Shown here piece after piece: positions 19,377 to 28,478 of a stretch of 64,000 bases of DNA. The notes under the pieces are model-generated. The model did no database searches, was not told where the DNA came from, and was given only the letters and a program-made list of their open reading frames with translations. The stretch is from Paracoccus methylarcula (GTDB taxonomy: Bacteria > Pseudomonadota > Alphaproteobacteria > Rhodobacterales > Rhodobacteraceae), in assembly GCF_003007735.2 (NCBI RefSeq), contig NZ_PXNQ02000001.1, positions 434,001 through 498,000 on the forward strand, written 5' to 3'. Position numbers and translations under genes: made by a program. Numbering within the stretch: the stretch's first letter is position 1; every line of letters starts with the position of its first letter.

Positions 19377-20158
19377 GCCGCAGGACGACGCCCGAGCCGG
19401 GCCTCCTGGGACCCTGGCAATACCTGCAGAATGCCCTGTTCTATCTGCATGTGGGCGTGGCGACCCTGCTGATGGGGTTGGCTGGTATCCCTGAAGTGAT
19501 GCGCCGGGGACGGGCCGGCGCGAACCGGGTGGCGACGCGCTGGATCGGCTATGTGCTCTGGGCGGCGCGAATACATATGGGCGTGACCTGCGAGTTGCGC
19601 GGCACGCCGCCCGCAGGCGACTGCATCGTCGCCGCCAAGCACCAGTGTTTCCTCGACATCCTGGCCCTTGCCCATGCCCTGCCGGAGCGCAATTTCATCA
19701 TGAAGCGCGAGGTGATGCGGGTGCCGGTGATGGGCTGGTATGCCTACAAGGTGGGCTGCATTCCGATTGACCGGGCGCGGGGGCGCGACGCGATGCGTGC
19801 TATCGGTGAAACGATCAACAAGCGGCTGGTGGGAGAGGGGCTTGGGCAGTTGATCATCTATCCCGAGGGCACGCGGACGCGCCCGGGCGAACGGCGGAGC
19901 TACAAGCACGGTGTCGGCACGATCCGCTCGGCGACCGGCCTGCCGGTGGTGCCCGTCGCGGTGAATGCCGGGTTGTTCTGGCCGCGCAAGGGCTGGGGCG
20001 TGCGTCCGGGGCGCGCGGTGATCGAATTCCTGCCCGCCATCGGGCCGGATTTTCCGGCACAGGCATTCATGGCGCAATTGTCGGAACAGATCGAGCACAA
20101 TTCAGACCGGTTGATGGCAGAGGCGGGGTTCATGCATGAACTGGCTCAAAGAGACTGA
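19373..20158 (+). CDS. plsC: 1-acyl-sn-glycerol-3-phosphate acyltransferase
   Basis: Inner-membrane enzyme that adds the second acyl chain to lysophosphatidic acid to make phosphatidic acid. The 261-residue protein has the acyltransferase motif H(X)4D as His90-Asp95 in AKHQCFLD and the second motif PEGTRTRPGE near 165. An N-terminal hydrophobic stretch (FYLHVGVATLLMGLAG) anchors it. It is coupled to ftsX by an ATGA overlap and overlaps the next gene by 23 bases. Confidence 0.93.
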   Translation: MSRRTTPEPGLLGPWQYLQNALFYLHVGVATLLMGLAGIPEVMRRGRAGANRVATRWIGYVLWAARIHMGVTCELRGTPPAGDCIVAAKHQCFLDILALAHALPERNFIMKREVMRVPVMGWYAYKVGCIPIDRARGRDAMRAIGETINKRLVGEGLGQLIIYPEGTRTRPGERRSYKHGVGTIRSATGLPVVPVAVNAGLFWPRKGWGVRPGRAVIEFLPAIGPDFPAQAFMAQLSEQIEHNSDRLMAEAGFMHELAQRD

Positions 20159-20738
20159 TCTGACAGGGATTTACCGTGCTCCCGGCCCGGCATCGACGCG
20201 CAAGGTGGCCGACCGGCTGACCCCGGATTACGCGCGTTTCATCGCGGCGGCGCGGTTTTGCGTCCTGGCGACGGTCGGACCCGAGGGGACCGATGCCAGT
20301 CCCCGTGTTGATGACGGGCCGGTGGCGCGGGCGCTGGACGAGCGGCACCTGGCGATTCCCGATTGGCGAGGCAATGACCGGATCGATTCGATCCGCAATA
20401 TTGTCCGCGACGGACGGGTCAGCCTGATGTTCCTGGTGCGCGGCTCAGACAACGCCATCAGGGTCAACGGGACGGCGCGGCTGACCGATGATGCCGAATT
20501 GCGGGAAAGCTTTGCGCATCAAGGCAAGCTGCCACGCACGGTGATCGTGGTGCAGGTGGCCGAGATATATTTCCAATGCGCGCGGGCGGTGATCCGCTCG
20601 GGGCTGTGGGAAAGCGGGGACGATAGCGACGGGTTGCCGACGCCGGGGCAAATCCTTGCGAACATGACCGAAGGCGGGGTCGGCGGCGTCTCTTATGACG
20701 CCGAATGGCCGCAAAGAGCCGCCAGGACCATGTGGTAG
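20136..20738 (+). CDS. Pyridoxamine 5'-phosphate oxidase-like FMN protein (MSMEG_1061 type)
   Basis: A 200-residue split-barrel flavin-binding protein. The pattern FCVLATVGPEGTDASPR followed by IPDWRGNDRIDSIRNI is that of the MSMEG_1061-type PPOX family; substrate unknown. Its ATG lies inside the plsC 3' end (23-base overlap), which makes it the last gene of the ftsE-ftsX-plsC operon. A GC-rich stem follows the stop. Confidence 0.85.
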   Translation: MNWLKETDLTGIYRAPGPASTRKVADRLTPDYARFIAAARFCVLATVGPEGTDASPRVDDGPVARALDERHLAIPDWRGNDRIDSIRNIVRDGRVSLMFLVRGSDNAIRVNGTARLTDDAELRESFAHQGKLPRTVIVVQVAEIYFQCARAVIRSGLWESGDDSDGLPTPGQILANMTEGGVGGVSYDAEWPQRAARTMW

Positions 20739-20757
20739 GCCGCGCCGAAGCGCGGCC
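20738..20757. terminator. Stem-loop between convergent genes
   Basis: Perfect 8-bp stem GGCCGCGC / GCGCGGCC with a CGAA loop, starting at the last base of the flavoprotein stop. There is no T run on either side, so its action as a terminator is uncertain. Confidence 0.5.
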
Positions 20758-20764
20758 CACCGGA

Positions 20765-20995
20765 TTATCTCAACTCGTAATATTTCGGGACATAGGGCCG
20801 TTCTGGCGGAAGGCCGATGTCGCGCCGCAGATGCGGGCAGAGATGGTAGGGGTCGGGCGGCCTCGCCCGCCTTTTCCGTGGCATCAGGAGCGCCCGGATC
20901 GTGGCCCATAAGACCGGCATCGCACCATAACGGTGGATCAGGCGTTCGATGGTGGGGCGCGGCGTCAGCACGCGTGCGGGAAGTTGCGCAATCAT
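20765..20995 (-). CDS. Small DUF1127-like protein
   Basis: A 76-residue basic protein. The motif LCPHLRRDIGLPPE near its end is the hallmark of DUF1127-type small proteins, which often bind RNA or phosphate-related partners; here the family match is partial. The C-terminus is Pro/Tyr-rich (RPYVPKYYELR). I chose the ATG at 20995 because GGAGA lies 5 bases before it; an ATG at 21007 has a poorer site. Confidence 0.65.
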   Translation of the reverse strand: MIAQLPARVLTPRPTIERLIHRYGAMPVLWATIRALLMPRKRRARPPDPYHLCPHLRRDIGLPPERPYVPKYYELR

Positions 20996-21394
20996 TGCGG
21001 TCTCCATAATCACCCATGCTTGGACATGGGATGCAAGTGGTTGGTTGTGTTGATAAAAGACATGACGGAACGCCACGCAAAACGTGGTGGGTCAGATCAT
21101 GTCAGCTTGGAAACTGCCCTTGCGGGGCGGATCAGCCTTGTCGGTTCAGCGACAGGGGATCCACCATGAGAAAGGCGTATGCGATGCAAGGTTCAGTCAT
21201 GCAGGCCCCTCCTCTCTCGGCTTGAACAATGGGCAGGGCTAATGACTGCCGCAGCGAAGGAAAGACGGCAAGACTTCAAGGCGTGATCGCCGGGAAAGAG
21301 GATGAACTGTTGCCATAATGCCGCAGTCGGGAGATTCGGTGATCCCGTGACAGGTGCTTGTCCGGCTAAGCCTTCCGAAGCGAAGGGCCTGGTC
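20996..21394. other. Gap between the DUF1127-like gene and accA
   Basis: About 400 bases with no recognisable gene. It should carry the promoter of the DUF1127-like gene and the 3' end of the accA transcript. A short inverted repeat (CCTTCCGAAGCGAAGG, near 21370-21385) could be a weak terminator for accA. Nothing else identifiable. Confidence 0.5.
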
Positions 21395-22353
21395 TCAGGC
21401 CAGAGATTTCGAGCCCATCGACAGGAATTTCTGCCGGCGATCCTTGATCAGTTCCGCCGGTTTCTTGCCCGACAGGTCTTTCAGCATGTCGGCGATTCCC
21501 TCTCCGACCGCCTTGATCGCATCCTCGGGCTTGCGCTGTGCCCCACCCAGGGGCTCGGCGATGATCCGGTCGATCACATCGAGCTTCTTCAGGTCCTGCG
21601 CGGTCAGGCGCAGGGCTGTGGCGGCGTCGCGCATCTTGTCGGAATCCTTCCACAGGATCGAGGCACAGCCCTCGGGTGAGATCACCGAATAGATGGAATG
21701 TTCCAGCATCGCGATGCGGTTTGCCGTCGCGAAAGCCACCGCACCGCCCGAGCCGCCCTCGCCGACGATCACGCTGACCAGCGGCACGCCGATCTCCAGG
21801 CATTTCTGGGTGCAACGGGCAATGGCCTCGGATTGGCCGCGCTCTTCGGCGCCTTGCCGGGATAGGCGCCGGGCGTGTCGACGATGGTGATCACCGGCAG
21901 ACCGAAGCGGTGCGCCATGTCCATCAGGCGAATCGCCTTGCGGTAACCCTCGGGGCGGGCCATGCCGAAATTATGATCGATCCGGGACTTGGTATCATGC
22001 CCCTTTTCATGGCCGATCACCACGCATGGCGAATCGTTGAACCGCGCGAGTCCGCCCATCACGGCATGATCGTCGCCAAAGGCGCGGTCGCCGGCAAGCG
22101 GGGTGTATTCGGTGAAAAGCCCGTCGATATAGTTGCGGCAATGCGGCCGGTCGGGATGGCGGGCGACCTGCGTTTTCCGCCAGGGATCGAGATTCTTGTA
22201 CAGGTCCTTCAGGAGATCGCCGGCCTTCTTGTCCAGCGCCGCCGCCTCTTTTTCGACATCGACCGCGTCTTCGGATTTCCGGGCCATGGCGCGGAGTTCC
22301 TCGGCCTTGCCTTCAACATCGGCCAGCGGTTTTTCGAAGTCCAGATAGACCAT
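21395..22353 (-). pseudogene. accA: Acetyl-CoA carboxylase carboxyltransferase subunit alpha, interrupted by a one-base frameshift
   Basis: Alpha subunit of the carboxyltransferase that makes malonyl-CoA for fatty acid synthesis. The N-terminal part starts [20 protein letters not shown] and runs normally to [10 protein letters not shown]. Then the frame is lost: the expected continuation ([14 protein letters not shown]) needs one more G in AAGG(G)CGCC, near 21852. The C-terminal part from [17 protein letters not shown] to the end is intact in the other frame. The repaired protein is about 319 residues, the family length. The gene is normally essential and both halves are well conserved, so a sequencing or assembly error is more likely than true loss. 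Confidence 0.92.
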
Positions 22354-22429
22354 GCGCGAGATGCTCCGGGCTTGTTCGCTTTGCGCCCCTATATGCTTGT
22401 CCGTGGAGCGGATTGCAACGTGGGTTGCT

Positions 22430-22978
22430 TCACGGCCGGATCTCGACCTCGGTGCCGATGGCGGTGGCGGCGAAAAGCTCGGCAATTTCGGCGTTCGAGA
22501 TGGCGATGCAGCCTGCCGTCCAGTCTCCGGGCAAAAGGATCCCGCGCGGCAACTGGTTCGGCTGGCCGTGGATGAAGATATCGCCGCCGGGATCGATGCC
22601 TTCGGCGGCGGCGCGGGCACGGTCTTTGGCTTGCGGATAGTCGATGCCGAGCGACAGGTGATAGGCGCTGGCCTCATTGCGGCGATCGATACGGAAAATG
22701 CCCTCGGGGGTCTTGCCGTCGCCCTGCTGGCGCTTGTCGCCATCGGGAGCGAAGCCAAGGGCGATGCGATAGGTTTTCAGCGGTGCGCCATCCCGGTAAG
22801 CGACCATTCGGCGGGCAGATTTCTCGATCAGGATACGGTCTACCGGCCCGGTCAGCACAGCGGGATCGGGCGCGGGGCGATCCGGTGCGGTGGGGCGTTG
22901 CGGAAGCAGCGCGATCCAGATGGCGCAGATCAGCGCCACCAGCGTCAGGGCAGAAAAAAGCCGGGCAAGCAGCTTCAT
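22430..22978 (-). CDS. L,D-transpeptidase (YkuD domain)
   Basis: Secreted or membrane-anchored YkuD-domain enzyme of 182 residues that forms 3-3 peptidoglycan cross-links or attaches proteins to the wall; which one is unknown. An N-terminal hydrophobic segment ([19 protein letters not shown]) anchors or exports it. The active-site pattern is IHGQPN followed by [11 protein letters not shown], where the Cys is the nucleophile; the usual Arg after GCI is replaced by Ala, as in the YafK-like subgroup. Its ATG overlaps the stop of the PatB-type gene (ATGA). Confidence 0.88.
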   Translation of the reverse strand: MKLLARLFSALTLVALICAIWIALLPQRPTAPDRPAPDPAVLTGPVDRILIEKSARRMVAYRDGAPLKTYRIALGFAPDGDKRQQGDGKTPEGIFRIDRRNEASAYHLSLGIDYPQAKDRARAAAEGIDPGGDIFIHGQPNQLPRGILLPGDWTAGCIAISNAEIAELFAATAIGTEVEIRP

Positions 22979-24159
22979 TGCAGGTCGGAAAAGGCCTCCC
23001 GAAGCCGTTTCACCGCTTCGGTCACGCGGGCGCGCGGGGTGGCGATGTTGAAGCGCAGGAAGCTTTCGCCGCCCTTGCCGAAACTGGTGCCGTGATTGAC
23101 GGCGATGCGGGCGGTCTTTTCGACGCGGGCGGTGAATTCGGCGGTGCTCATCCCGGTGCCGGAGAAATCGACCCATGACAGGTAGGTCGCCTGCAGCGGC
23201 ATCGAGCGCAGGCCGGGAATGGCGTTCACACCCTCGTCGAAGAGGCGGCGGTTGTTGTCGAGATATTCGACCAGCGCATCGACCCAGGCCGCGCCCTCGG
23301 GGGAATAGGCGGCCGCGACCATATCCATGCCGAACAGGCCGGGAGAGACGCCGCGCGCCATCAGCGCAGCCTTGAATTTCGCGCGAAGGTCGTCATCGGC
23401 GATGATCGCGTTGCCGATATGGGCGCCGGCGATGTTGAATGTCTTGGTGGCGGCGGTCAGCGTCACCAGCCGGTCGCGGATATCCGGCACGACATCGGCG
23501 ATCATGCGGTGGCGCTGGCCGGGCATGAGCAGGTCGCAATGGATGTCGTCCGAGACCAGGATCAACTCGTGGCGGGTGCAGAAATCGGCCACCTCGCGCA
23601 GTTCCTCCTCGGTCCAGACCCGGCCGCCGGGATTATGCGGCGAGCACAGGATCAGCAGCCGCTCACCGCCTGTCAGCATGGTTTCCCAATGCGACCAGTC
23701 CATGCGATAGCCGCCATCCTCGATGGCCAGCGGCAGCTCGACCAACTCGCGCCTGCTGGCGCGGATGACGCGGCCAAAGGCGTGATAGACCGGGCTCATC
23801 ACGATCACCCCGTCGCCGGGGTTGGTATAAGCATCCAGCGCCATCGCCACGCCATTGACCAGCCCGGCGCAGGTCAGGATCCATTCGCGCTCGATCTGCC
23901 AGCCATGCCGGTTCGCCATCCACCATTGGATGGCGTCGAGATAAGGGGCGTTCGCGCCGGGATAGCCATAGATTCCATGCGCCGCGGTTGCCTCGACGGT
24001 GCGCTGGACGGCGGTGGGGGGGCGGAAATCCATGTCGGCCACCCACATCGCCAGCCCGCCCTGGCCGGGCGAGACGCCATAGGCGCCCTCCATGTCGTCC
24101 CATTTCGAGCAATGCGTGCCGATGCGGTCGATCACCTCGTCGAAATCGGGCTGGGTCAT
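22975..24159 (-). CDS. MalY/PatB-type PLP-dependent C-S lyase or aminotransferase
   Basis: Fold type I PLP enzyme of 394 residues, of the MalY/PatB group whose members cleave cystathionine or related thioethers. The PLP lysine is in TLTAATKTFNIAGAHIGNA; the N-terminal pattern KWDDMEGAYGVSPGQGGLAMWVADMDF is typical of the group. Substrate cannot be assigned. It is coupled to the downstream L,D-transpeptidase by an ATGA overlap and is divergent from the deformylase gene, 82 bases away. Confidence 0.9.
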   Translation of the reverse strand: MTQPDFDEVIDRIGTHCSKWDDMEGAYGVSPGQGGLAMWVADMDFRPPTAVQRTVEATAAHGIYGYPGANAPYLDAIQWWMANRHGWQIEREWILTCAGLVNGVAMALDAYTNPGDGVIVMSPVYHAFGRVIRASRRELVELPLAIEDGGYRMDWSHWETMLTGGERLLILCSPHNPGGRVWTEEELREVADFCTRHELILVSDDIHCDLLMPGQRHRMIADVVPDIRDRLVTLTAATKTFNIAGAHIGNAIIADDDLRAKFKAALMARGVSPGLFGMDMVAAAYSPEGAAWVDALVEYLDNNRRLFDEGVNAIPGLRSMPLQATYLSWVDFSGTGMSTAEFTARVEKTARIAVNHGTSFGKGGESFLRFNIATPRARVTEAVKRLREAFSDLQ

Positions 24160-24241
24160 GGCGGGCTCCCTCGTTTCCGCGTTCCGTCATATGCATACGC
24201 TGCTTGTTGCGTAAGGTGAAGCCATCGCCTAAATCGCTGTC

Positions 24242-24763
24242 ATGAGCATTAGACCGATCCTGATTCATCCCGATCCGCGCCTGAAAAAGCTGGCGGAGCC
24301 CATTGCAAGCGTCACGCCCGAGATCGAGGCGCTGGCCGATGACATGCTGGCGACGATGTATGACGCGCCGGGGGTCGGCCTGGCCGGGCCGCAGGTGGGC
24401 GTGCTCAAGCGGATATTCGTGATGGATGCGAATCGCGATCCGGAGGCAGAGCGTCAGCCGATGGTGCTGATCAATCCCGAAGTGACATGGTCCTCGGACG
24501 AGACCAACACCCATGAGGAAGGCTGCCTGTCCATCCCCGAGCAATATGCCGAGGTGACCCGGCCCGCGCAGGTGAAGATGCGCTGGCTGGGGCTGGACGG
24601 CAAGACCCATGAGCAGGAGTTCAACGGGCTCTGGGCGACCTGTGCGCAGCATGAGCTGGATCACCTGAACGGGGTGCTGTTCATTGACCACCTGTCGGCG
24701 ATCAGGCGGCAGATGATCACCCGCAAGATGGTCAAGCTGAAGCGGGATCTTGCACGTGGCTGA
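24242..24763 (+). CDS. def: Peptide deformylase
   Basis: Metalloenzyme that removes the formyl group from the N-terminal methionine of new proteins. The 173-residue protein has the three family motifs: GVGLAGPQVG (44-53), EEGCLSIP with metal ligand Cys95, and QHELDH with His137, Glu138 and His141. A second, degenerate deformylase gene follows 3 bases after the stop, then fmt, the enzyme that adds the formyl group. Confidence 0.96.
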   Translation: MSIRPILIHPDPRLKKLAEPIASVTPEIEALADDMLATMYDAPGVGLAGPQVGVLKRIFVMDANRDPEAERQPMVLINPEVTWSSDETNTHEEGCLSIPEQYAEVTRPAQVKMRWLGLDGKTHEQEFNGLWATCAQHELDHLNGVLFIDHLSAIRRQMITRKMVKLKRDLARG

Positions 24764-24778
24764 GGCGTGGGGCAGCGC

Positions 24779-25282
24779 ATGACGGTCCGCCCCTTCCTGC
24801 CCTATACCGACCGCCGGTTGCATAGCCCCGCCGATCCGGTCGAGGCGGTGACCGAAACCGTGCGGATGATCTGGGACGACATGATCGACACGATGGAGGC
24901 GATGCCCGGGGTGGGGCTGGCTGCGCCGCAGATCGGCATCATGTTGCGGCTGGCGGTCGTGGATGCGTCCGAGGCGCGAGGGCAGGTCGTGCGGATGGCC
25001 AATCCCGAATTGCTGCATGTGAGTGTGAAAATGCGTAGCCATGAGGAGGCCAGCCCGAACCTGCCCGGTGTCTCTGCGCGGATCGAGAGACCGCGTGCGG
25101 TGACGGTCCGCTTCCTGAACATGGACGGCGAGATAGAGGAACGCGATTTCGTCGGGCTCTGGGCGACCAGCGTGCAGCACCAGATCGACCATCTCGATGG
25201 GCGGATCTATGTCGATCACCTGTCGCCGCTCAGGCGCAAGATGCTGGTGCAGAAATCGGCCAAGCTGGCGCGGCGGGGGTAA
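24779..25282 (+). CDS. Peptide deformylase-like protein lacking catalytic residues
   Basis: Clearly a deformylase paralogue, 167 residues, with GVGLAAPQIG (44-53). The catalytic motifs have changed: the metal-binding Cys of EEGCLS is replaced (EEASPN, Ser92), and the HELDH motif reads HQIDH, so the catalytic Glu is Gln135. It is probably inactive as a deformylase, and may bind peptide or a protein partner instead. The ATG at 24779 was chosen; a GTG at 24767 is possible. It sits in the def-def2-fmt operon, and its stop is followed at once by a hairpin repeat. Confidence 0.88.
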   Translation: MTVRPFLPYTDRRLHSPADPVEAVTETVRMIWDDMIDTMEAMPGVGLAAPQIGIMLRLAVVDASEARGQVVRMANPELLHVSVKMRSHEEASPNLPGVSARIERPRAVTVRFLNMDGEIEERDFVGLWATSVQHQIDHLDGRIYVDHLSPLRRKMLVQKSAKLARRG

Positions 25283-25287
25283 GCTGG

Positions 25288-25340
25288 CCGGGGGCTTCGC
25301 GCCCCCGGACCCCCGCGGGATATTTTGATGAAGAAGAGGG
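25288..25340 (+). repeat. GC-rich hairpin repeat with conserved tail, copy 2
   Basis: Stem CCGGGGGC / GCCCCCGG with loop TTCGC, then ACCCCCGCGG and the tail GATATTTTGATGAAGAAGA. It lies between the second deformylase and fmt, and the tail ends next to the GGGAGG ribosome binding site of fmt. Confidence 0.75.
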
Positions 25341-25348
25341 AGGCGGGG

Positions 25349-26395
25349 ATGCGCGTCGTATTCATGGGAACGCCGGATTTCTCGGTTCCGGCCCTGCGGG
25401 TGTTGGCCGCATCGCATGAGGTCGCCGCCGTATATTCGCAGCCGCCGCGCGAGGCGGGGCGAGGGCAAAAGCTGCGGCCGTCCCCGGTACATGCCGAGGC
25501 GGAACGGTTGGGGATCGAGGTTCGGACTCCGTTGCGGTTGCGGGATACCGGGGCGCAAGAGGCTTTTGCCGCGTTGCAGGCGGATGTAGCGATCGTCGTG
25601 GCCTATGGGTTGATCCTGCCGCAGGCGGTCCTGGAGATGCCGCGCTTCGGTTGCCTGAATATTCACGCTTCGCTGCTGCCGCGCTGGCGTGGGGCGGCTC
25701 CGATCCATCGGGCGGTGATGGCCGGCGATGTCGAAACGGGCGTCGCGATCATGCAGATGGAGGCAGGGCTGGATACCGGGCCGGTCCTAGCCGAGGCGCG
25801 GACTCCGATCGGGGTCCGCGAGACAACCGCCGATCTGCATGACCGTTTGGCGGAGATGGGGGCGGAGCTCATCGCCGAAGTCCTGACCGGCCTGCCCATG
25901 AAAGCGCGCTCGCAACCCGAGCAGGGCGTGACCTATGCGGCCAAGATCGACAAGGCCGAGGCGCGCATCGACTGGAGCCGTCCCGCGACGGAACTGGACC
26001 GCCAGATCCGTGGGCTTTCCCCCTTTCCCGGGGCGTGGTGCGAGATCGATGGAGAGCGGGTCAAGCTGCTGCGCAGCCGGTTATCCGAAGGGCAGGGCGC
26101 GCCGGGACAGGTCCTGTCCGGGTTCCGGATTGCTTGCGGCGAAGGTGCCGTCGAGATCCTGCAGGCTCAGCGCGCAGGCAAGAAGCCGATGGAAGCCGCG
26201 GAATTGCTGCGTGGCTGGGAACTGCCGCCCGGCTGGATTGAATGCGGATATAGCCGGGATCCTGGCCGCTTTCTTCCATGTCCCGGCTCCTCCTTCTTTG
26301 TCCAAGGGTCTATCCAAGCTCAGCGCCTGAGAGGTTTCATGCTGCAGGAGAGCGGCAGGCTGAAAGCCGATGTCAGGCCAGTTCCCGATGCCTGA
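25349..26395 (+). CDS. fmt: Methionyl-tRNA formyltransferase, probably with an out-of-frame C-terminus
   Basis: Adds the formyl group to initiator methionyl-tRNA. It has [17 protein letters not shown] at the start, the folate and catalytic region [13 protein letters not shown], and [17 protein letters not shown] in the C-terminal domain. The start at 25349 is set by GGGAGG in the repeat tail. The open frame is 348 residues, about 50 longer than relatives, and after [10 protein letters not shown] (26232) the residues look unlike Fmt and run into the 3' end of the convergent Nudix gene. One extra base at about 26232 would bring in a TGA at 26239-26241 and a normal length near 298. I therefore suspect another single-base deletion. 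Confidence 0.88.
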   Translation: MRVVFMGTPDFSVPALRVLAASHEVAAVYSQPPREAGRGQKLRPSPVHAEAERLGIEVRTPLRLRDTGAQEAFAALQADVAIVVAYGLILPQAVLEMPRFGCLNIHASLLPRWRGAAPIHRAVMAGDVETGVAIMQMEAGLDTGPVLAEARTPIGVRETTADLHDRLAEMGAELIAEVLTGLPMKARSQPEQGVTYAAKIDKAEARIDWSRPATELDRQIRGLSPFPGAWCEIDGERVKLLRSRLSEGQGAPGQVLSGFRIACGEGAVEILQAQRAGKKPMEAAELLRGWELPPGWIECGYSRDPGRFLPCPGSSFFVQGSIQAQRLRGFMLQESGRLKADVRPVPDA

Positions 26396-26801
26396 CAGCG
26401 CGGTGCAGGATGTCGGTCACATGGGCGCTCAGCGGCACATGTCCGGCCAGGATATCGGCGATTTTCCACCATCCCGCATCCAGCGCGTCATCGGCAGCCA
26501 CGGGCTCGCCCGAAACATAGTCGCACAGCACCGCTGCCAGCAGGAAATGGAACTCGATCCCGCCATCGGGACCGCGCCGGATCAGGTCGACATTGTCGAG
26601 ATAGAAGCGCGGAATCGCCGTGACCCCGGTTTCCTCGGCCAGTTCGCGGGCGGCGGCGGCCAGTGCGGTTTCCCCGGGATCGACATGGCCGCCGGGAAAG
26701 CCCCAAAGTCCCGCATCGGGTGGGTTGCGGCGGCGCACCAGCAGCACCTCGTCACCGCGAAGTGTGACTGCGAGCGCGGCCAGCCGGGGAAAACCGGGCA
26801 T
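26373..26801 (-). CDS. Nudix hydrolase
   Basis: A 142-residue Nudix protein with the complete box GX5EX7REUXEEXGU, seen as [24 protein letters not shown] read in two parts. The family hydrolyses nucleoside diphosphate derivatives; the box and the segment LWGFPGGH resemble the MutT/ADP-ribose pyrophosphatase groups, but the substrate cannot be assigned. It converges with fmt and follows gcrA closely. Confidence 0.9.
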   Translation of the reverse strand: MPGFPRLAALAVTLRGDEVLLVRRRNPPDAGLWGFPGGHVDPGETALAAAARELAEETGVTAIPRFYLDNVDLIRRGPDGGIEFHFLLAAVLCDYVSGEPVAADDALDAGWWKIADILAGHVPLSAHVTDILHRAVRHRELA

Positions 26802-26805
26802 TTGC

Positions 26806-27399
26806 TCAGCGACGGCGGTCGCGGCGCGAGCTCATCGGCTGGAAGGCGACCCCGACATGCGCCTCGCAATAGGGTTTGCCGGGCTGGCTGGGCAAGCCGC
26901 AGAACCAGAATTTGTCGGTCGCGGGATCGCCGATCGGCCATTTGCAGGTCCGCTCGGTCAGTTCCATCAGCGACAATTTGCGGGCCTTCTTCTCGACTTC
27001 GCGGACCGAGGCCAGTGCCTCGGGGCTGATCTCGTTGGCCGAGGGTTGCGGCGGCAACGGCTGGCCTGCCGGAACGATGGGACGGCGCGGCGCGGGAGTA
27101 AAGGCCGGTTGCGGCGCCTCCTCTTTCACGGGGGCGGGGTCGGGTTTGGCCGCTGCCGGTTGCGGCGCGGGTTCGGGCTTGGCCGGTGCCGATTTCTTCT
27201 CGGGCTTCTTCTCGGCCGCCGGGGCAGGGGCGGGCTTGGCCTCGGCCTCGTCATTGCGGTTCGACAGGCCAAGCCGGTGAACCTTGCCGATGACGGCATT
27301 GCGGGTCACCCCGCCCAGTTCCTTGGCGATGGCGCTGGCCGACTGACCCTCGGCCCACATGCGCTTCAGCGTCTCGACACGTTCATCCGTCCAGGACAT
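26806..27399 (-). CDS. gcrA: Cell cycle transcription factor GcrA
   Basis: GcrA is an alphaproteobacterial sigma-70 cofactor that reads methylated GANTC sites in promoters. The N-terminal helix-turn-helix starts MSWTDERVETLKRMWAEG and continues to AVIGKVHRLGLSNR. A long Pro/Ala/Glu/Lys linker (60-130) joins it to the C-terminal domain with the conserved segment TCKWPIGDPA and FCGLPSQPGKPYC. The ATG at 27399 is preceded by GGAAAGG. 197 residues. Confidence 0.93.
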   Translation of the reverse strand: MSWTDERVETLKRMWAEGQSASAIAKELGGVTRNAVIGKVHRLGLSNRNDEAEAKPAPAPAAEKKPEKKSAPAKPEPAPQPAAAKPDPAPVKEEAPQPAFTPAPRRPIVPAGQPLPPQPSANEISPEALASVREVEKKARKLSLMELTERTCKWPIGDPATDKFWFCGLPSQPGKPYCEAHVGVAFQPMSSRRDRRR

Positions 27400-27515
27400 G
27401 GTTGCCTTTCCGGGCGGACTCGTCCGCCGCCCCATCTTGAAACCCGCGATTGACCCCGTCACAAACGGGATGCCGAGATTTAGCCTTCACGCGACAGGAA
27501 TTCAAGGACAGCAGC

Positions 27516-28334
27516 ATGAGCGGAACGATGTCAGACAAGCAGACCGCCATGGGCGTGCGCAGATTCGGCCGGGTCAACTGGCTGGGGCTGCGCACTCTGG
27601 CCACGCGCGAGGTGATGCGCTTCCTGGCGGTCTGGCAGCAGACGGTCTTTGCGCCGCTGATGACGGCGGGGTTGTTCGTGCTGGTCTTTGCGCTCGCCCT
27701 TGGCCAGGGACGGGGCGAGGTCATGGGGTTGCCCTACCTGCAATTCCTCGGCCCCGGCATCCTGATGATGACGGTGATCCAGAATGCCTTCGCCAATACG
27801 TCATCGTCGATCACCGGTGCCAAGGTGCAGGGCAATATCGTCGATACGCTGATGCCACCGCTGTCGGCGGGCGAGTTGCTGGCCGGTTACCTGGCCGGTT
27901 CCGTCGCCCGGGCGGGGCTTGTCGCCATCGTGATCGGGACGGGCATGATGTTGGTCACCGGGGCGGGAATCGCGCATCCGCTCTGGGCGGTGACTTTCGT
28001 GCTGCTGGCGGCGCTGCTGTTGGGAGGGCTTGGTATCCTGGCCGGGATCATGGCGCAGAAATTCGACCAGATGGCGGCGATCACCAATTTCGTCATCACC
28101 CCGCTATCCTTCCTGTCGGGCACCTTCTATTCCGTCGATGCACTGCCCGAACCCTTCCGCAGCCTGTCGCATTGGAACCCGATCTTCTACCTGATCGACG
28201 GGGCGCGCTACGGCGTCACCGGCATCAGTGACGCACCGCCGCTGCGGGGGCTGGCGATCTGCCTGCTGGTGGTGGCGGCGGTGTTGTATCTGTGCTGGCG
28301 CTGGCTGAAATCGGGCTACCGGATGAAACCGTGA
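27516..28334 (+). CDS. ABC-2 type transporter permease
   Basis: Inner-membrane permease of 272 residues with about six hydrophobic segments and the ABC-2 family pattern (FLGPGILMMTVIQNAFANTS and NFVITPLSFLSGTFYSVDALP), as in exporters of polysaccharides, drugs or lipids. No ATP-binding partner is next to it in this window, so the substrate is unknown. The ATG at 27516 follows AAGGA at 27504-27508. Confidence 0.88.
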   Translation: MSGTMSDKQTAMGVRRFGRVNWLGLRTLATREVMRFLAVWQQTVFAPLMTAGLFVLVFALALGQGRGEVMGLPYLQFLGPGILMMTVIQNAFANTSSSITGAKVQGNIVDTLMPPLSAGELLAGYLAGSVARAGLVAIVIGTGMMLVTGAGIAHPLWAVTFVLLAALLLGGLGILAGIMAQKFDQMAAITNFVITPLSFLSGTFYSVDALPEPFRSLSHWNPIFYLIDGARYGVTGISDAPPLRGLAICLLVVAAVLYLCWRWLKSGYRMKP

Positions 28335-28478
28335 TTGCAAGACCGGCAAAAGCGCGCTATGGGCGATGTCATGATCACACGGACCGCCAGTTTTGCCCGC
28401 TCCCGACGTTGACGCTTCGTCACCGTCCGATCACGTCTGCCCTTCATAAAATCTGTCATGCCATCCGGGGAATCCGCC

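Noticed and set aside
23663-25708. Minus-strand open frame of about 680 codons across PatB, def and the second deformylase
   Set aside because: It overlaps three genes with intact motifs on their own strands and has no recognisable domain.
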